64,000 bases of DNA from Liolophura sinensis (GCF_032854445.1 NC_088296.1:3559246-3623245); one strand, 5' to 3'; shown: positions 22,275 through 33,812, counted from the stretch's first letter. Notes: generated from the letters alone by a model not told the origin. Numbers and translations are program-made.

Positions 22275-25200
22275 CTTTTTTTTTTTTATAAATGTCGCCA
22301 ATTTGCGATTTTTTCATTCTAACACACATCGTCCGCGAATGGTCAGGTTGAAAGCAAACAAAGACTTTATACTAGAGCTGGGAGCAGGATTCAAAGCTGA
22401 AACAGTATACAGTCTTCTCTCCCGGGAGAACCCATTATACCTGTCGGCCGGCGAAAATGTGTATACCTTTAGGCGAATGAGGGATGAAATTTGCAGTAAC
22501 GTGCATGTCAAAGCCAACATACACACATTGGTATGGCCGGTCGGGTCGTCAAAGTACATACCGCTCCTTGACGGCTCTGTAATGTGTCAACGCTGCTGAC
22601 ACTTTTTTTTAAATAAATGAACGAGAAAACCGGAAATCTTCACGCAAATGTATAACTACTGAGTTATGCAGCAGTTCTACCACCAGGGTCGCGGAACAGT
22701 CATAGCCTCGTGCCTTGCTGGGAAAACGAAGAAATATGCCAGCGTTACTTAGAACGATCAAAGTGTGATGCATTTTGTGGTCTTTGATATGTGTGTGACG
22801 AGGCAAGCGCATGACGAAGACCGGTCACATTTCACTTACGGGCTTGCCCTATGTTTTGTAGCGTAATTATGTACGAGGATGTAATTGTTTAATGCACGCA
22901 TGTAGATAAGGTACTATTATGACTGTTAGCGCGTACTGATACAGGAGCAAGATTTACGGAGGTAATTTGCGTGATTATTGGCGTAATAACACATAAGCTG
23001 TATTTATCCGCGAACTAAATGGGTGTTTAGTATATAAGCACAAAATTGGGGATATATGGTCCTTTCGATAGCAAACTAGGGTTGAATACTTGAAAATGGT
23101 TCTTGTTGCTGCTACGCTTTTAGCGTAATGAAGCCTATAACGACATTATCTGCACTTATAAGTTCTCTAGCATTTCCTACCTTTCGTTAGCAAACCAGCG
23201 TCGGGTCATTCCCAAGATTTTAAAAGTGGTACTTGATGCTGCCTCGCTTGGTGCTCATTACCGACAGGTTAGAACAAGGAAGCAGGACTGGCTGGCCCGG
23301 TGTCAGTATAATGTGACTGGGTCGGGTGTCATGTCTGACCGGGTCGGGTGTCATGTCTGAGGTCTTCTGCATGATATTTCACTTTGGCGGCATGGACGCG
23401 TTTCAAGCCTCAAGTGTACATACACACATACATATATCTTTCGTTAGCATATAATCGATCAACGTTGTGATCACTGTTCAGGATAAATTATCTGAAAAAG
23501 TAATGCTGTTACGATACAGACTAGATTCTAGCATCACTCAGACAACAGACTTTCTGTTAAAATTTAAAAAATAATTTTTTGAGTATACTGCAATGTAGTG
23601 CGCTGAAGTTTTGCACTCGTGTGTCTCTAATGCAGGCGAGCTCTTTGGTATGTCCTTCTTACGGAATCCATTTTCATCTAAAGTGAGTCTCGAAATGAGG
23701 TCTTGGGTGTGATGGGTTGAATTATCCAACTGAACCCGGGTGTAGGCGTTTACACATGCGCTTTGATTCTCCAGACTGCTGCATTCTACGCGTTGAATCT
23801 ATGCGTCGAAACAGACACCCGTAGACCAGCCGTCACTCAGTAAAGACGTTTCTGGTCAATAATCGCAAGGCCAATTTCCAAAACCGACGTATAACACAAA
23901 CCACCAAAGAACTAAGAAAGTATGTAAAGCATAGAGTCACATTTTTTTTTAGTAAGGCATGTTAAAATAAAAATATGACGGAATTTGGTATAAAACATTC
24001 CACTTGGAAGTTACGTCATAGTAATCTACTGTATGTCAACATGGGAATGAACGTAGGTATGAACTCTTTATTTTATTACATACAGAATTTTGACCTATTT
24101 AAACACAATACATACTGTAGCGCATAGCCTGGAGTCTATACCATACATTTATCTGTAAATCTTTAAGTGTGCATGTCTTGTCCAAACTTGAAACAGCTAG
24201 ACAACAGGCCATATCCAATCAGTATATCCGTTCTCTGAAAACCGATAAATCATACAACACAAATCAGCGGAAAAATGCATTGTTTAAGAAACTTTTCCAG
24301 ACGGGTTTTAAAACACCCTATCGATGTCATGATATTTGCAAGTTCAACGTTGTCTAGGCTATCTTTGGATACAATAATTACTTCTTCCTTGCAATTATCA
24401 CGAAAGACGGAAGCAGATCATAACCGTCTCTTTATATATTCAGTTTGTGTGGGTGGGTGAAAGGGAGGGGGTGGGGGTGGCTCAGTGGCCGTTGGGGATT
24501 GGCCCCCCAGCACGGAGCAATGACCCAGGAGCCTCACACCAATGCGGTCGTTGTGACCAGCACATGTTGGCTTTCTCTTCGACCGTGCGTGAGAAGGTCT
24601 GACAGCAACCTTTCTTTTCCATTCCCCAAGCCGGGATTGAACCTCCGCCTCGCGTGTTTCTTGGTTTGGACTGTCACAGAGCCATGTCCCGCTTTTCTGT
24701 AATCGTTGTATAGGATTCTCATTCCGGTAGTACTGTTGAGGTAGGCTTACAGTGTAGTACTGTTGAGGTAGGCCTACAGTGTAGTACTGTTGAAATAGAT
24801 TTACAGTGTAGTACTGTTGAGGTAGGCTTGCAGTTTTAGTACTGTTGAGGTAGGCTTACAGTGTACTACTGTTGAGGTAGGCTTGCAGTGTAGTACTGTT
24901 GAGGTAGGCTTACAGTTTAGTACTGTTGAGGTAGGCTTGCAGTGTAGTACTGTTGAAGTAGGCTACAGTGTAGTACTGTTGAAATAGACTTAGTGTAGTA
25001 TTGTTGAGGTAGGCTTACAGTTTTGTACTGTTGAGGTAGGCTTGCAGTGTAGTACTGTTGAGGTAGGCTTACAGTTTAGTACTGTTGCTGTAGGCTACAG
25101 TGTAGTTCTGTTGATGTAGATTTACAGTGTAGTACTGTTGAGGTAGACTTACAGTGTAGTGCTGTTGAGGTAGGCTTACAGTGTAGTACTGTTGAGGTAG

Positions 25201-28200
25201 GCTTACAGTGTAGTACTGTTGAGGTAGGCTTACGGTTTAGTACTGTTGAGGTAGGCTTACAGTGTAGCACTGTCAAATCACCACTTTTTATCCGCCCCTC
25301 CCCATAGTCCACACAAAATCATCCGTCACTGTCTTGGTGGACTCATAGCACCGTGACTCACCCACAAAGCTTGGCCAGGGGTTTACAGCGGCAGACGGGT
25401 GTTCACACTGTACAGGACGTACATTTTGTTTGAACAAGCCCATCTTCCTTACAAGTCCATATTGTGATAAAAAAAAAACATGAAAGGGCTCCAAATAATT
25501 TCCGGCTTGGGCCCTGGGCAAAGCTTTTTGTAGAAAAGCCTGTCACGCCTACAGAGAGAAAGTCATGTAGCACGCTGTGGTAAGGAGCATGAAGCTTTGA
25601 CGGGATAGGGGGTGAGGGAGCCGAAAGACAGACAGAGGGGAGGCGATCTGTTTTGGCTTGAACAAATAAATATCAACAGGAAATTCTAATTGATCTGGTT
25701 TTACGCATTCAGTGTATTCTGTCTCATACTAGATTTAATTTTAAGATATTCTACCCATAAACTTGTTGATTGTAACAAACTATTTATAATAAAACTAGTG
25801 GCAAGGATTTTCCCTCAAACGCCCTCACTCTAAGTTTCTTAAAATTTACAGTGAGTACAGTTATCTTATAGGAAAATAAGGATGGAATGGCAGTCTGCCA
25901 CACACATATGCCTGATTCTGCTAAACCCTGTGATACCTATCGCGGAGTTCTAAATTAATGGTATTGAACAAGAACGCCCCGTTAGATATACGAACGCGTA
26001 CATATTTATTCGGATAAATAGTCTGATTATCGGGGGCCTCCGTGGCTCAGGTGGGGCTGTGAGTTCAAGTCAAGCTCATGCTGGCTTCCTCTCCGGCCGT
26101 ACGTGGGAAGGTCTGACAGCGGGTGGTCGTGGGTTTTCCCCGGACTCTGCCCGGTTTCCTCCCACCATAATGCTGGCCGCCGTCGTATAAGTGAAATATT
26201 CTTGAGTACGGTGTAAAACACCAATCAAATAAATAAATAAATAAATAAATAGAACGTTGTTTTAGAAACTGGTCTTGGGGTTGATGGCCCAAAGCGCCCA
26301 TTATGGTTAACGCGGCTGTTATACAAACGTCCGTGCTGATGCCAATGATCACACTGAAGATGGCACATTGAAAGATGCGACCGTCTTCGTTTCCACAAAC
26401 TAAGTTTAATTCATTTATTTGCTTGAAATTTTACGTCATGCTTAAGAAGAGTGTTTCATGTAAACGGTGCGGTATGAAGCTCGTGCATGACGTCATTAGC
26501 GTTGAGCGTGTCGTTGGCAGAGAGAGTGACGCTCCGGAGAACTATGCCATCGAGTATATCAGTTTATTTATTTGATTGGTGTTTTACGCCGTACTTAAGG
26601 ATATTTCACTTATACAACGGCGGTCAGCATTATGGTGGGAGACCGGGCAGAACCTGGGGGGAAACCCACAACCATCCGCAGGTTAATGGCAGACCTTCCC
26701 GCGTACGACATGAGAGGAGCCAGCATGAGCTTGAACTCTTAGCGACCGTCGAGTGTATACCCCTCCGTTATATTTGGGCGTAGGATGTGCTATATAGTGA
26801 CGATGATATTCCAACTGTCAATCTGGTTGAAATGAGAAGTTTAAGTCATCCTATTCACTTTTCACAAGATAAAATATAGTTACGTGTAATATCATATTTT
26901 TGTTCATATTATTATGATATTCATACAATTTTGTTTTACTGTGCATGAAATAAGGTAAGGATTATAATCAGTATGCATGTACCTACACTCAAAAAAATAA
27001 TCCGTTAATTTTAACAGAAAGTCTGTTATCTGAGTGATACTAGAATGTATTCTGTTAATATAACTCACAGATTCTGTTAATTCAAGATAACTATTCTATT
27101 AGACTAACAGTATATTATGTTGCTTACGACACAATATTGTGTTTTAATAACAGAATTGACTCTAGCATCACTCAGACAACAAATTTTCTGTTATAATTAA
27201 AAGATTAATTTTTGGGTTGGAGTCTTGTATTAACTAAGGGGATTTTGGACCTACTCATGACCAACTATCACTTCAGTTTTCACAGTTTTAACCAAACATA
27301 ACTGATGAATATATGCTGTGATTAAAACATCTATTTTCCACGTAAGTCCCAAGAAAAACTCCCCTCCTCCAGGCCCTCTCTTCCTCCCAGCCGTGCATCT
27401 TTCTCTCCAGTCACCTGCACAGGTGAGACGTGTCGTTGTGGTTTTATCCACAAACTCTGAGGTACAACAACGTGCTTATGCCCTACCCCCCAAAATCAGT
27501 TACAATGCACTCATCATTTTTCCTCTTCTTGCCCCCGGGATTTCATCATTCTTCTCTCTGAGGTAAACCGCTGTGACGGAACCTGCCCTCGAGGAGGCAT
27601 GTGGAGTGGGGAAGGTTTAGATGACAGTACAGCCATTCTCCAACCAATGAATACGACGTTATATTTATTTAGTAATTATTTGATTGGTGTTTTACGCCGT
27701 ACTCACAATATTTCGCTTATACGACGGCTGCCAGCACTGTATGGTAGGAGGAAACAGGGCAGAGTCTGGGGAAAATCCACGACCATCCGAAGGTTGTTGG
27801 CAGACCTTTCCACGTGCGGGCGGATAGGAAGCCCGCATGAGCTGTACTTGAACTCACAGCAACCGCATTGGTGGCTTCTGGGTCATTGCGCCGCGTTGGC
27901 GTGCTAATCCCCTCGGCTACGGAGAGTTATATAAGGGTTATATAATTAATAAGTTAACAGAATGTCTGTTGTCTATGTGACGCTAGAATATATTCTGTTA
28001 TTATAACATATTATTATTGTTTAATATTCAACATAACATCCCGTTAGTCTAAAAGAATCTCTATGCTGAATTAACTGAAGATGAATGAACAGAACACTAT
28101 GTTATAATAACAGAATACATTCTAGCATCACTCAGGCAACAGACTTTCTGTTCCAGTCAACAAATTAATTGTGTAAGTGAAGGTAGAAACTTAACCTTAA

Positions 28201-31200
28201 GAAGCTGTAAACCTTAAGGCTAATTTTTATTTTATTTATTTATTTGTGTTCAAGAATATTTCACGTATACGACGGCAGCCAGAGCTCTGCCCAAATTCCT
28301 CCCATCATAATGCTGGTCTCCGTCGTATACGTGAAATATTATTGAGTACTGCGTAAGGAACCAATAAATAAATAAAATAAAAACCTGCTATCGCTACTAA
28401 TTAATTATATATCAGCTTGTAGTTGCTGGTTGGATGAAAAGCTGTATTGTATCATAAATGACCGCTGGTATGCTAATTACAAAAATTCAATCGCATTTAT
28501 GCAAGAAAAAAAAACTGTCGTAAGCCTAAAAGGATTTTTTTTTGTCTCCCATTGTAATCTAAATATTTGTGTGGCTTTGTCGAATGATTGGGGAAAATTA
28601 CCGGTGTTTTCGTAATGAACATTGCCGCTTAGGTTTGCTGGAAGTCTGCGGTTACATACACTCCAAAAATTAATTTGTTAATTTTAACAGAAAGTGTGTT
28701 GTCTGAGTGATGCGTAATGTATTCTGTTATTATGACATTATATTGTGTCATATAGAATTTTTATGTTGGATTAATAGAATATATGTGTTACATTTAACAG
28801 AACAATCTGCTGCAATATCAGTATATATTCTAGCATCACTCAAACAACAGACTTTCTTTTAAAATTAACTAATTTTTTGAGTGTATGTACATACCTGGGA
28901 GATAAAGATCTAACGCTAATTAAATAAACTGAACGGTGTCGTAAACGTTCGGACTTTTTTCACAGCCTCTTTTGTTGTCAGCCTGCACGCGTGATCTATA
29001 TAGGGAAGATGTACGTGTACGCACCAGTAATGATTATCTCATTTCATATACATGCGTACAGGACGGGTTTAATCACTGTGCATCTTGTTGACTCACTGGG
29101 TAATTGGTTAGTTGAACTCAGGACATGTAGCAAACGGTTCACCTTTAAACGATGAGTTATATATTACGTCTGACTCAAAACATTTCAGGAGATGCAGAGT
29201 CAAATGAACATAATGCAACGCGCAATTTTAGAGAAATGGTTAAGTTTTTGATAATTTTTATATGCTTTTCACTTTTGGTACGTTCCATTAATACCTCACA
29301 TTTGCTGGATATAGCACCTATTCTAATGCTGAAGTTGTCAAAGTGGATTTATTGAGGGATGGGTGGGTTGTGGGATGGGTGGATTGTGGGATGGGTGGTT
29401 TGTGGGATGGACGTTTTTGACTTTCTGTTATGGAATCCTGCGTCACCAACTTTTGCCTCCTGTTTCTGATTTCGGATATATTGGCTAAATGGGAACCCTT
29501 TGGAATGAAGCTATACGCCTACTGTTAAGGATCTTTTCGACCTAACACTAATGTCCTAAAAAGAACACTTAACACCCTGTCACCTGTACGATATACGATA
29601 TACTACCAAAGTGGTTCTGCATAGAACTATCGTTCAATGCTGACAATCATTTCAGAGCCTTATATTCTTAGTTAATATAAATATACCGACGGAGTATAAC
29701 ATACAAAAGTGTACTGCATAAAGACAAAAATCAGAGCAAAGGCGACAGTGTGACAGTTGGCAAATGGTCTCGCGTAACCGGTGACATACGGCCTTTTGTC
29801 AAATTACCTCTGTTGTGTTTTCATTGTAACTGTTCATCTAACTGCTTAAAAAGTAGCAACTTACATGGTCGTTAAATAGCACCATGACTTAAACGGAATT
29901 AGATAAAGAAAGTGCAATTATGTTAATTGCTCTTGAAATTACATAACCGAATAAAATGTGTGTGGATTGAATAAAATATCCAACACTATAATCAGCTACC
30001 TTTGACCTCTGATTCCCTCTGTCTTGTAGATTGGCTGAGGGCTGTCCAGGTGATAATGGCGTTGGCGTTCCCGACCGCCATTGTGTCGGTGCTTCTGATT
30101 GGCCTGTACATATTTTCCCCGCAGAAGTATCGGGTCGACAAAACGTCCATAGCAACAGGAATCGCTTCATTTCTGTCGTGTGAGTATACACAGTAGTGTG
30201 AGGGACATTTTTTAACACAAGACCGCGGTTCACCTACAAAAATATTCGGTTACAATAACATAGCAAGTCTGTATATAACAGAATATTCTGCAGCAATGAC
30301 TTAAACCATTCTGCCGTCATTCAGAAAAAGACAATATCGTGTAAATTTAACAGTTTAATTTTTAAGAGTGTGTTGATATTAAACCATATTATTACATATC
30401 TTATTTAGTGTATCTAATGTAGTTAGGTTTCTTTTCAATTCCTCAAATTTTAAGAATTTAGATGCCGACCATGTATACCTTGTATATATTTCAGATAATT
30501 AGGGTGTGTGAATGAGAGGGTTGAAGGAAGATTGGCTCTACACTAACTGCTGTTAAACGTGCCACGTATTTTCTGCCATCAGAAAGCGTAATTATTAATA
30601 AACAAGATGATGAAAGTTTTAGTCCGCTAAGTACGGGTGGTGTGGGCGAAGTGGCAGTCCTCCTTCCCCTCCCTTGTCCAATTTCTCGTGTATATGGTGC
30701 GTATAGCATTCAGTATACTAATTTATATATGACGCGCGAATAAACACTTAAAAAGGTCTGACGAGAGAAACGAGTTCACGGGAGTTCCGATGGAGGGTTG
30801 GGCAGGGGATGGAGAGGGGGTACATGGGGTCACTCGCGCATATACCCGGAAGTTGGAGTTAGAAACCGGGTGGTAACACCAACTTCCGGTGTATGCACTC
30901 GTGTCTTTCATAGGCCCTATATAGCATATATTTGCCTTTTAAGAGTGTAATTATAACTGAGAACTGTTTATCGTGTTACAGGTGTCCTGATTGGTGTAGG
31001 CGTGGCTGTGTTCGGTATCCACCTGAACACGGAGGGCCTCGCCCTCTCTCAGTTTGATTGTTATTACCTCGACTTCTTCAACTTCGCCGCCATTGACCTG
31101 TCCTGGTCGTACCTCATCACCTGCTTTTCAGCCTTCATATTCCTTACCGGAAGTTGCTTGTCTTACTTCCTGACCCTGCGCACTCGACAGCGAGAACGAA

Positions 31201-31295
31201 TGCGCCGGCGCAGTGAGTCCCGGAAATCTGCCAGTCGGAACACCCCTCAACTGTTACAGCAATCGAGCCAAGTTAGCGACAATGTGTTCGCGTGA
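19634..31295 (+). CDS. Claudin/PMP22-family tetraspan membrane protein (three coding exons)
   Basis: Join 19634-19961, 30030-30179 and 30982-31295: 792 nt, 263 residues. Both introns are phase 1 with GTGAGT donors and pyrimidine-rich AG acceptors. Predicted helices are at about residues 14-36, 117-138, 150-172 and 201-223. The first extracellular loop carries the family signature Trp48 ... Gly69-Leu70-Trp71-x2-Cys74 ... Cys102, and an N-glycosylation site Asn57-Leu-Ser. Before helix 2 there is an Asp-Trp-Leu-Arg-Ala-Val-Gln segment typical of the PMP22/EMP/claudin superfamily. The cytoplasmic tail (224-263) is Arg/Ser-rich; I see no classical PDZ-binding end. Family members act in the plasma membrane, in junctions or as channel and adhesion accessory subunits. 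Which subfamily this is cannot be told from sequence alone. The start is the first ATG of the frame; another lies two codons on. Intron 1 (10.1 kb) is filled with SINEs and MITEs. Lengths, phases and motif order all agree, so the model is strong. Confidence 0.88.
19962..20704. other. Start of claudin-like intron 1
   Basis: No exon is seen. Two direct copies of an ATACACTGCAAAA(A)TATTCT motif (about 19979 and 20109) suggest a small unassigned repeat. Confidence 0.3.
20705..20875. repeat. 20-bp minisatellite, about 8-9 copies
   Basis: The unit GAGCGCTCGTGTAACCTATA repeats with few changes inside claudin-like intron 1. Confidence 0.93.
20876..22240. other. Unannotated intronic stretch
   Basis: No exon, SINE or array is recognised in this part of claudin-like intron 1. 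Confidence 0.3.
22241..22290. repeat. (TA)n microsatellite and T tract
   Basis: About 14 TA dinucleotides followed by a run of T. Confidence 0.9.
22339..22599 (+). CDS. Uncertain 86-codon open frame inside an intron
   Basis: An ATG at 22339 opens 86 codons to a TGA at 22597-22599. The composition is balanced and not repeat-like, with mixed charged and hydrophobic residues and two Cys near the end. It lies in claudin-like intron 1 on the same strand and overlaps a shorter antisense frame. No signal peptide, domain or splice context is evident. It may be chance or part of an old transposon; I do not recognise it. Confidence 0.12.
   Translation: MVRLKANKDFILELGAGFKAETVYSLLSRENPLYLSAGENVYTFRRMRDEICSNVHVKANIHTLVWPVGSSKYIPLLDGSVMCQRC
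22600..23516. other. Unannotated intronic stretch
   Basis: Short duplications only, for example GTCGGGTGTCATGTCTGA twice at about 23322-23360. No exon is seen. Confidence 0.3.
23517..23588. mobile_element. Half of an ACACTC MITE
   Basis: Contains TTCTAGCATCACTCAGACAA, CAGACTTTCTGTTAAAA and TTTTTTGAGTATACT: the right arm only of the palindromic family described at 28658. Confidence 0.7.
23785..23935 (+). repeat. Dispersed repeat R3
   Basis: GCGTCGAAACAGACACCCGT, AATAATCGCAAGGCCAATTT and CAAACCACCAAAGAACTAAG appear in the same order as at 16668. Confidence 0.75.
23936..24474. other. Unannotated intronic stretch
   Basis: No exon or repeat family is recognised. Confidence 0.3.
24475..24622 (+). 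mobile_element. SINE-A copy, 3'-truncated (+)
   Basis: GGTGGCTCAGTGGCCG (A-box side), GCAATGACCCAGGAGCCTCA, and a body to CGTGAGAAGGTCTGACAGCA. The tail is absent and the B box is damaged. Confidence 0.8.
24725..25275. repeat. 27-bp minisatellite, about 20 copies
   Basis: The unit GGTAGGCTTACAGTGTAGTA + CTGTTGA repeats across 550 bp. Because 27 is divisible by 3, short frames with a 9-residue period stay open on the - strand; they are not genes. Confidence 0.95.
25276..26032. other. Unannotated intronic stretch
   Basis: Nothing recognised. Confidence 0.3.
26033..26252 (+). mobile_element. SINE-A copy with internal deletion (+)
   Basis: GGGGGCCTCCGTGGCTCAGG joins directly to CTGTGAGTTCAAGTCAAGC, so about 55 bp between the A and B boxes are lost. 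Body and tail are intact through CACCAATC + (AAAT)n. Confidence 0.92.
26562..26750 (-). mobile_element. SINE-A copy (- orientation)
   Basis: (TTTA)n, TTGATTGGTGTTTTACGCCG, ACGGCGGTCAGCATTATGG, CGCAGGTTAATGGCAGACC, ending near the B-box complement TTGAACTCTTAGCGACCG. The A-box side is missing. Confidence 0.9.
26984..27219. mobile_element. ACACTC MITE, complete
   Basis: A palindromic element that starts ACACTCAAAAAAATAATCCG and ends with a near inverted copy (GATTAATTTTTGGGTT). The arms include AGTCTGTTATCTGAGTGATA and its complement. There is no coding capacity. Confidence 0.85.
27658..27933 (-). mobile_element. SINE-A copy, near full length (- orientation)
   Basis: Tail, body, B-box complement (TACTTGAACTCACAGCAACC) and A-box side (CCTCGGCTACGGAGAG) are all present. 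Possible short target duplication GTTATAT at 27658 and 27926. Confidence 0.92.
27944..28180. mobile_element. ACACTC MITE, diverged ends
   Basis: GTTAACAGAATGTCTGTTGT, then the right arm ACATTCTAGCATCACTCAGG, CAACAGACTTTCTGTT and CAAATTAATTGTGTAAG. Same layout and length as the copy at 26984. Confidence 0.8.
28225..28378. mobile_element. Two SINE-A ends in inverted orientation
   Basis: A reversed tail (TTATTTATTTGTGTTCAAGA ... ACGTATACGACGGCAGCC) is followed at once by a forward piece (AAATTCCTCCCATCATAATG ... GTGAAATATTATTGAGTACT ... AAATAAATA). The tails form an imperfect inverted repeat around a short centre. Confidence 0.8.
28658..28884. mobile_element. ACACTC MITE, best-defined copy
   Basis: 227 bp with terminal ACACTC ... 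GAGTGT. Long inverted arms contain AATTTTAACAGAAAGTGTG, GTCTGAGTGATG and their complements. ACAT before and ATGT after the ends are compatible with a short target duplication or an extension of the palindrome. Confidence 0.88.
28885..29714. other. Unannotated intronic stretch
   Basis: Holds a small GGGATGGGTGG repeat (29352-29412). No exon is recognised. Confidence 0.3.
29715..29890 (+). repeat. Dispersed repeat R4
   Basis: ATCAGAGCAAAGGCGACAGT, CAGTTGGCAAATGG, GTAACCGGTGACATACGG, then TAACTGTTCATCTAACTGCT. Longer than the copy at 17755. Confidence 0.75.
30030..30179 (+). CDS. Claudin-like gene, coding exon 2
   Basis: Last two bases of codon 110 to the first base of codon 160. It encodes Asp-Trp-Leu-Arg-Ala-Val-Gln, helix 2, the cytoplasmic loop and the start of helix 3. 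Acceptor CTCTGTCTTGTAG; donor CGT|GTGAGT. Confidence 0.88.
30232..30373. mobile_element. ACACTC MITE remnant in intron 2
   Basis: TAACAGAATATTCTGCAGCA, CATTCAGAAAAAGACA and TTTAACAGTTTAATTTTTAA plus GAGTGTG. One arm is heavily decayed. Confidence 0.55.
30374..30981. other. Rest of claudin-like intron 2
   Basis: No repeat family or exon is recognised; it ends in a normal acceptor (CGTGTTACAG). Confidence 0.35.
30982..31295 (+). CDS. Claudin-like gene, coding exon 3 (last)
   Basis: Completes Cys160 and encodes the rest of helix 3, the second extracellular loop with Cys186, helix 4 and the basic C-terminal tail, to a TGA at 31293-31295. Acceptor TGTTACAG. Confidence 0.88.
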
Positions 31296-32189
31296 TCAGA
31301 ATACGTGGGAAGAAAGCAGGAAAAATATTCTCAGCCACTGTTCGTATTTGTGACGACATGAAGCCGATGTATTCAGAGCGGTTGATTCTTATTTGTTTGG
31401 ACATGTCGGCTGAAACATTCCAAGTCGCTACCACGAAGTTCTACATCAGTGGTTTTCAGTGTTTAGGTACGGAATCTCATGAAAACGTGCAATTACATCT
31501 GAATTAAGTGCTATCCATCCAGAGTGATCTCCCTTTACTCGGATGGTCGGTGATTCGTACAGTTTGTGCCTCTGTGAAGGTCTGTGAAGACAGTCAGCGG
31601 TTCGCACTTAGCAGTTAGCTATTCGTCGGGGGAGCCGTCCATATTTTTCCTTACATATATAATTGATTTATTTCGACTACTGTATAAATATTTGAGTGGT
31701 TCTTGATGGCACAATTATTTTTATACTTACCACTAGGGGACTCTGTTACCGACACCACTCGAATAGCTAAGTGAATAACTAAGTGAGCCGCCAGAGCCAC
31801 ATTTTCACGCCACATTCCTACTTAGTACATAAAGTAAGATGCCAGAGGCCTACCTGATAGGACCTCATTTCTGACCTCAGCCACTAGGGGGCGCTGTTAC
31901 CAACCAGATTTTTAAATATCCGTTTGAACAAGATTTACAGAGTAGAAAACAGTCGAATGTTTTGAAAGTACGGTGTTTTTTTTTTTTGGTGGGGGGTGGG
32001 GGGGGGGAATAGCACATGTATGGATCTAAATCAGCCCTGAGTAAACTCTCTCCTTTATTAACTACGTTATTTGTACTAATGATCGCATAACATACTTTAT
32101 CAAACTAAGGCCGTTCTCTGTTCACAGTTCAGTGTCTTAAGTCTAAGCATGTGCGGAAAGGCAAATGAACAATTATCAATGTAAATAAA
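31296..32189 (+). other. Probable 3' UTR and downstream region of the claudin-like gene
   Basis: No further coding frame is recognised. The first AATAAA on + is at 32184-32189, about 890 nt past the stop, and may be the poly(A) signal. A G-rich tract with poly-T lies at about 31978-32009. Confidence 0.4.
31878..31897 (+). promoter_or_regulatory. Near-consensus CTCF-type motif
   Basis: CAGCCACTAGGGGGCGCTGT matches the core of the bilaterian CTCF binding motif (CCAC-N-AGGGGGCGC). A degenerate version (CCACTAGGGGACTCTGTTAC) lies 150 bp upstream at about 31730. It is downstream of the claudin-like gene and upstream of the calexcitin-like gene. Confidence 0.5.
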
Positions 32190-33689
32190 ATATCACACAC
32201 TGTTCAAAAGTAATTATTCTGTATACACAGCATATATCTAATTATTCTGCATAGACAGCATATTTCTGTAGGTAAACTATTATACTTGAAAACTAAAATT
32301 TTAGTCTTGTTTTGTAAACATGCTTGTCACATCAATCAAACATCGATCAAATAAATCAAACAAATGAACAAACTTGTCCTCCAACCGTTCAAGGGAGGCA
32401 ACTGCTCAAAGAAGGCAAAAGTCTCTGATCACCTTTTTCAGGGTTACTTGTACATCTATATCGATTCCACTACTTATGTTTTTAACAGAACATAAGTTTA
32501 ACAAATATCGGGCAGTATGTAATGGCACGCTGTGTATTATGGAGCAGTCGTATCGATTATGACGTAACAATCGCATAATCACTGTGTTACAAGTATCACA
32601 GTTACCTCGCTAGTCTGCAACCATTCTGCAATAAATTTCGTTGCCACCGTGTAAGCATTAGGAAACAATTTTGCCTTAGTGGTGTAACAGGGATTTTCTA
32701 ACAGTTCTGCTACATTTTTGTAATCATTTTCTAACAAATACGTGAACAGTGTGTAACCCTTTTGTATCAACTGTGCCTCAACTATGTTACCATTTTATAA
32801 CAGTTTTTCTTCATTGTGTAACCATTTTTGGGGGGCAATTGTGTGATCATTGCCATTTTGTCGGTTGGACACAAAACCAAAACCAAACGTGGAGCTCATC
32901 CTGAGATGTATAGATGCACATTTAGGATTGTTACATCAACAGGTAAATCTCATGGAAATTGTATTATATATGCAATGTTATGGGCTTGTGGAGCAATTTA
33001 CATACATGTATCGTTTTATACAACATTTATCTGTTGCAAATAAAAATTAAAAAAAAAAAGAATTGAAAGAATTCAAGAGTGATTCCATTTTATTTTTCCT
33101 GAGTATATGCTTACAGAAAATGAAATTGTCGCATGCCTTATTCATGATCCTCCAGTGCTGCGTAAAGTCGTTTGTAGCATTACATGTATTTGCAATATGA
33201 CGGTGGTCAACTCATTTCAATGTTTACCACAACTTTTGTCTTTTCTGGGTTTTTTTTTCTTTTTTTCGTAACGGTCTCTGCAAGTTCTGAGAAAAATGGA
33301 AGGTCATGCAGTAGACACCAGTCATCTCTTCCAGTCACAATTAGCGTGTCCATATACACAATTCGAACGAAATGTTATATTATACAGACTATGGTTTTAA
33401 GGGAACTGAAGAAAGTTATGCCAATAAATGTTTTTAAAAAAATTTAGGCATATTTTATATTTCTTAAATGGCCCTTTATTTTAGTCATATTTTCTTTCAG
33501 CGGACGGAAATTTTCGGAAACGGCCTCAACGATGAACTTAACGGCTTAGCTGGACCAGATTAGCGCCCTCGTGAGGTCCCGTATCTCCAGAGAATTGTTT
33601 TGACAACTATTATCTTTGACGTGAAGTCTGCAGGCTACTTAATTTCCTTTGGAAAAAACAGTAGTCATTTTTATTCAAGAAGAAAGTCC
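32190..33689. other. Unannotated intergenic stretch
   Basis: AT-rich, with loosely repeated 'TGTGTAACC/GTAACA' motifs from about 32580 to 32830. No gene is recognised. Confidence 0.3.
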
Positions 33690-33812
33690 TCCTGACGAGA
33701 TATAACGTTGTCCGAACGAGACATAAGGTTGTCCAAACGAGATATAAAGTTGTCCAAACGAGATATTAAGTCCTTCTGAAAAGATATAAAATTGTCCAAT
33801 CGAGATATCTTG
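33690..33812. repeat. About 21-bp minisatellite, 5-6 copies
   Basis: GTTGTCCAAACGAGATATAA and variants. Confidence 0.85.
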
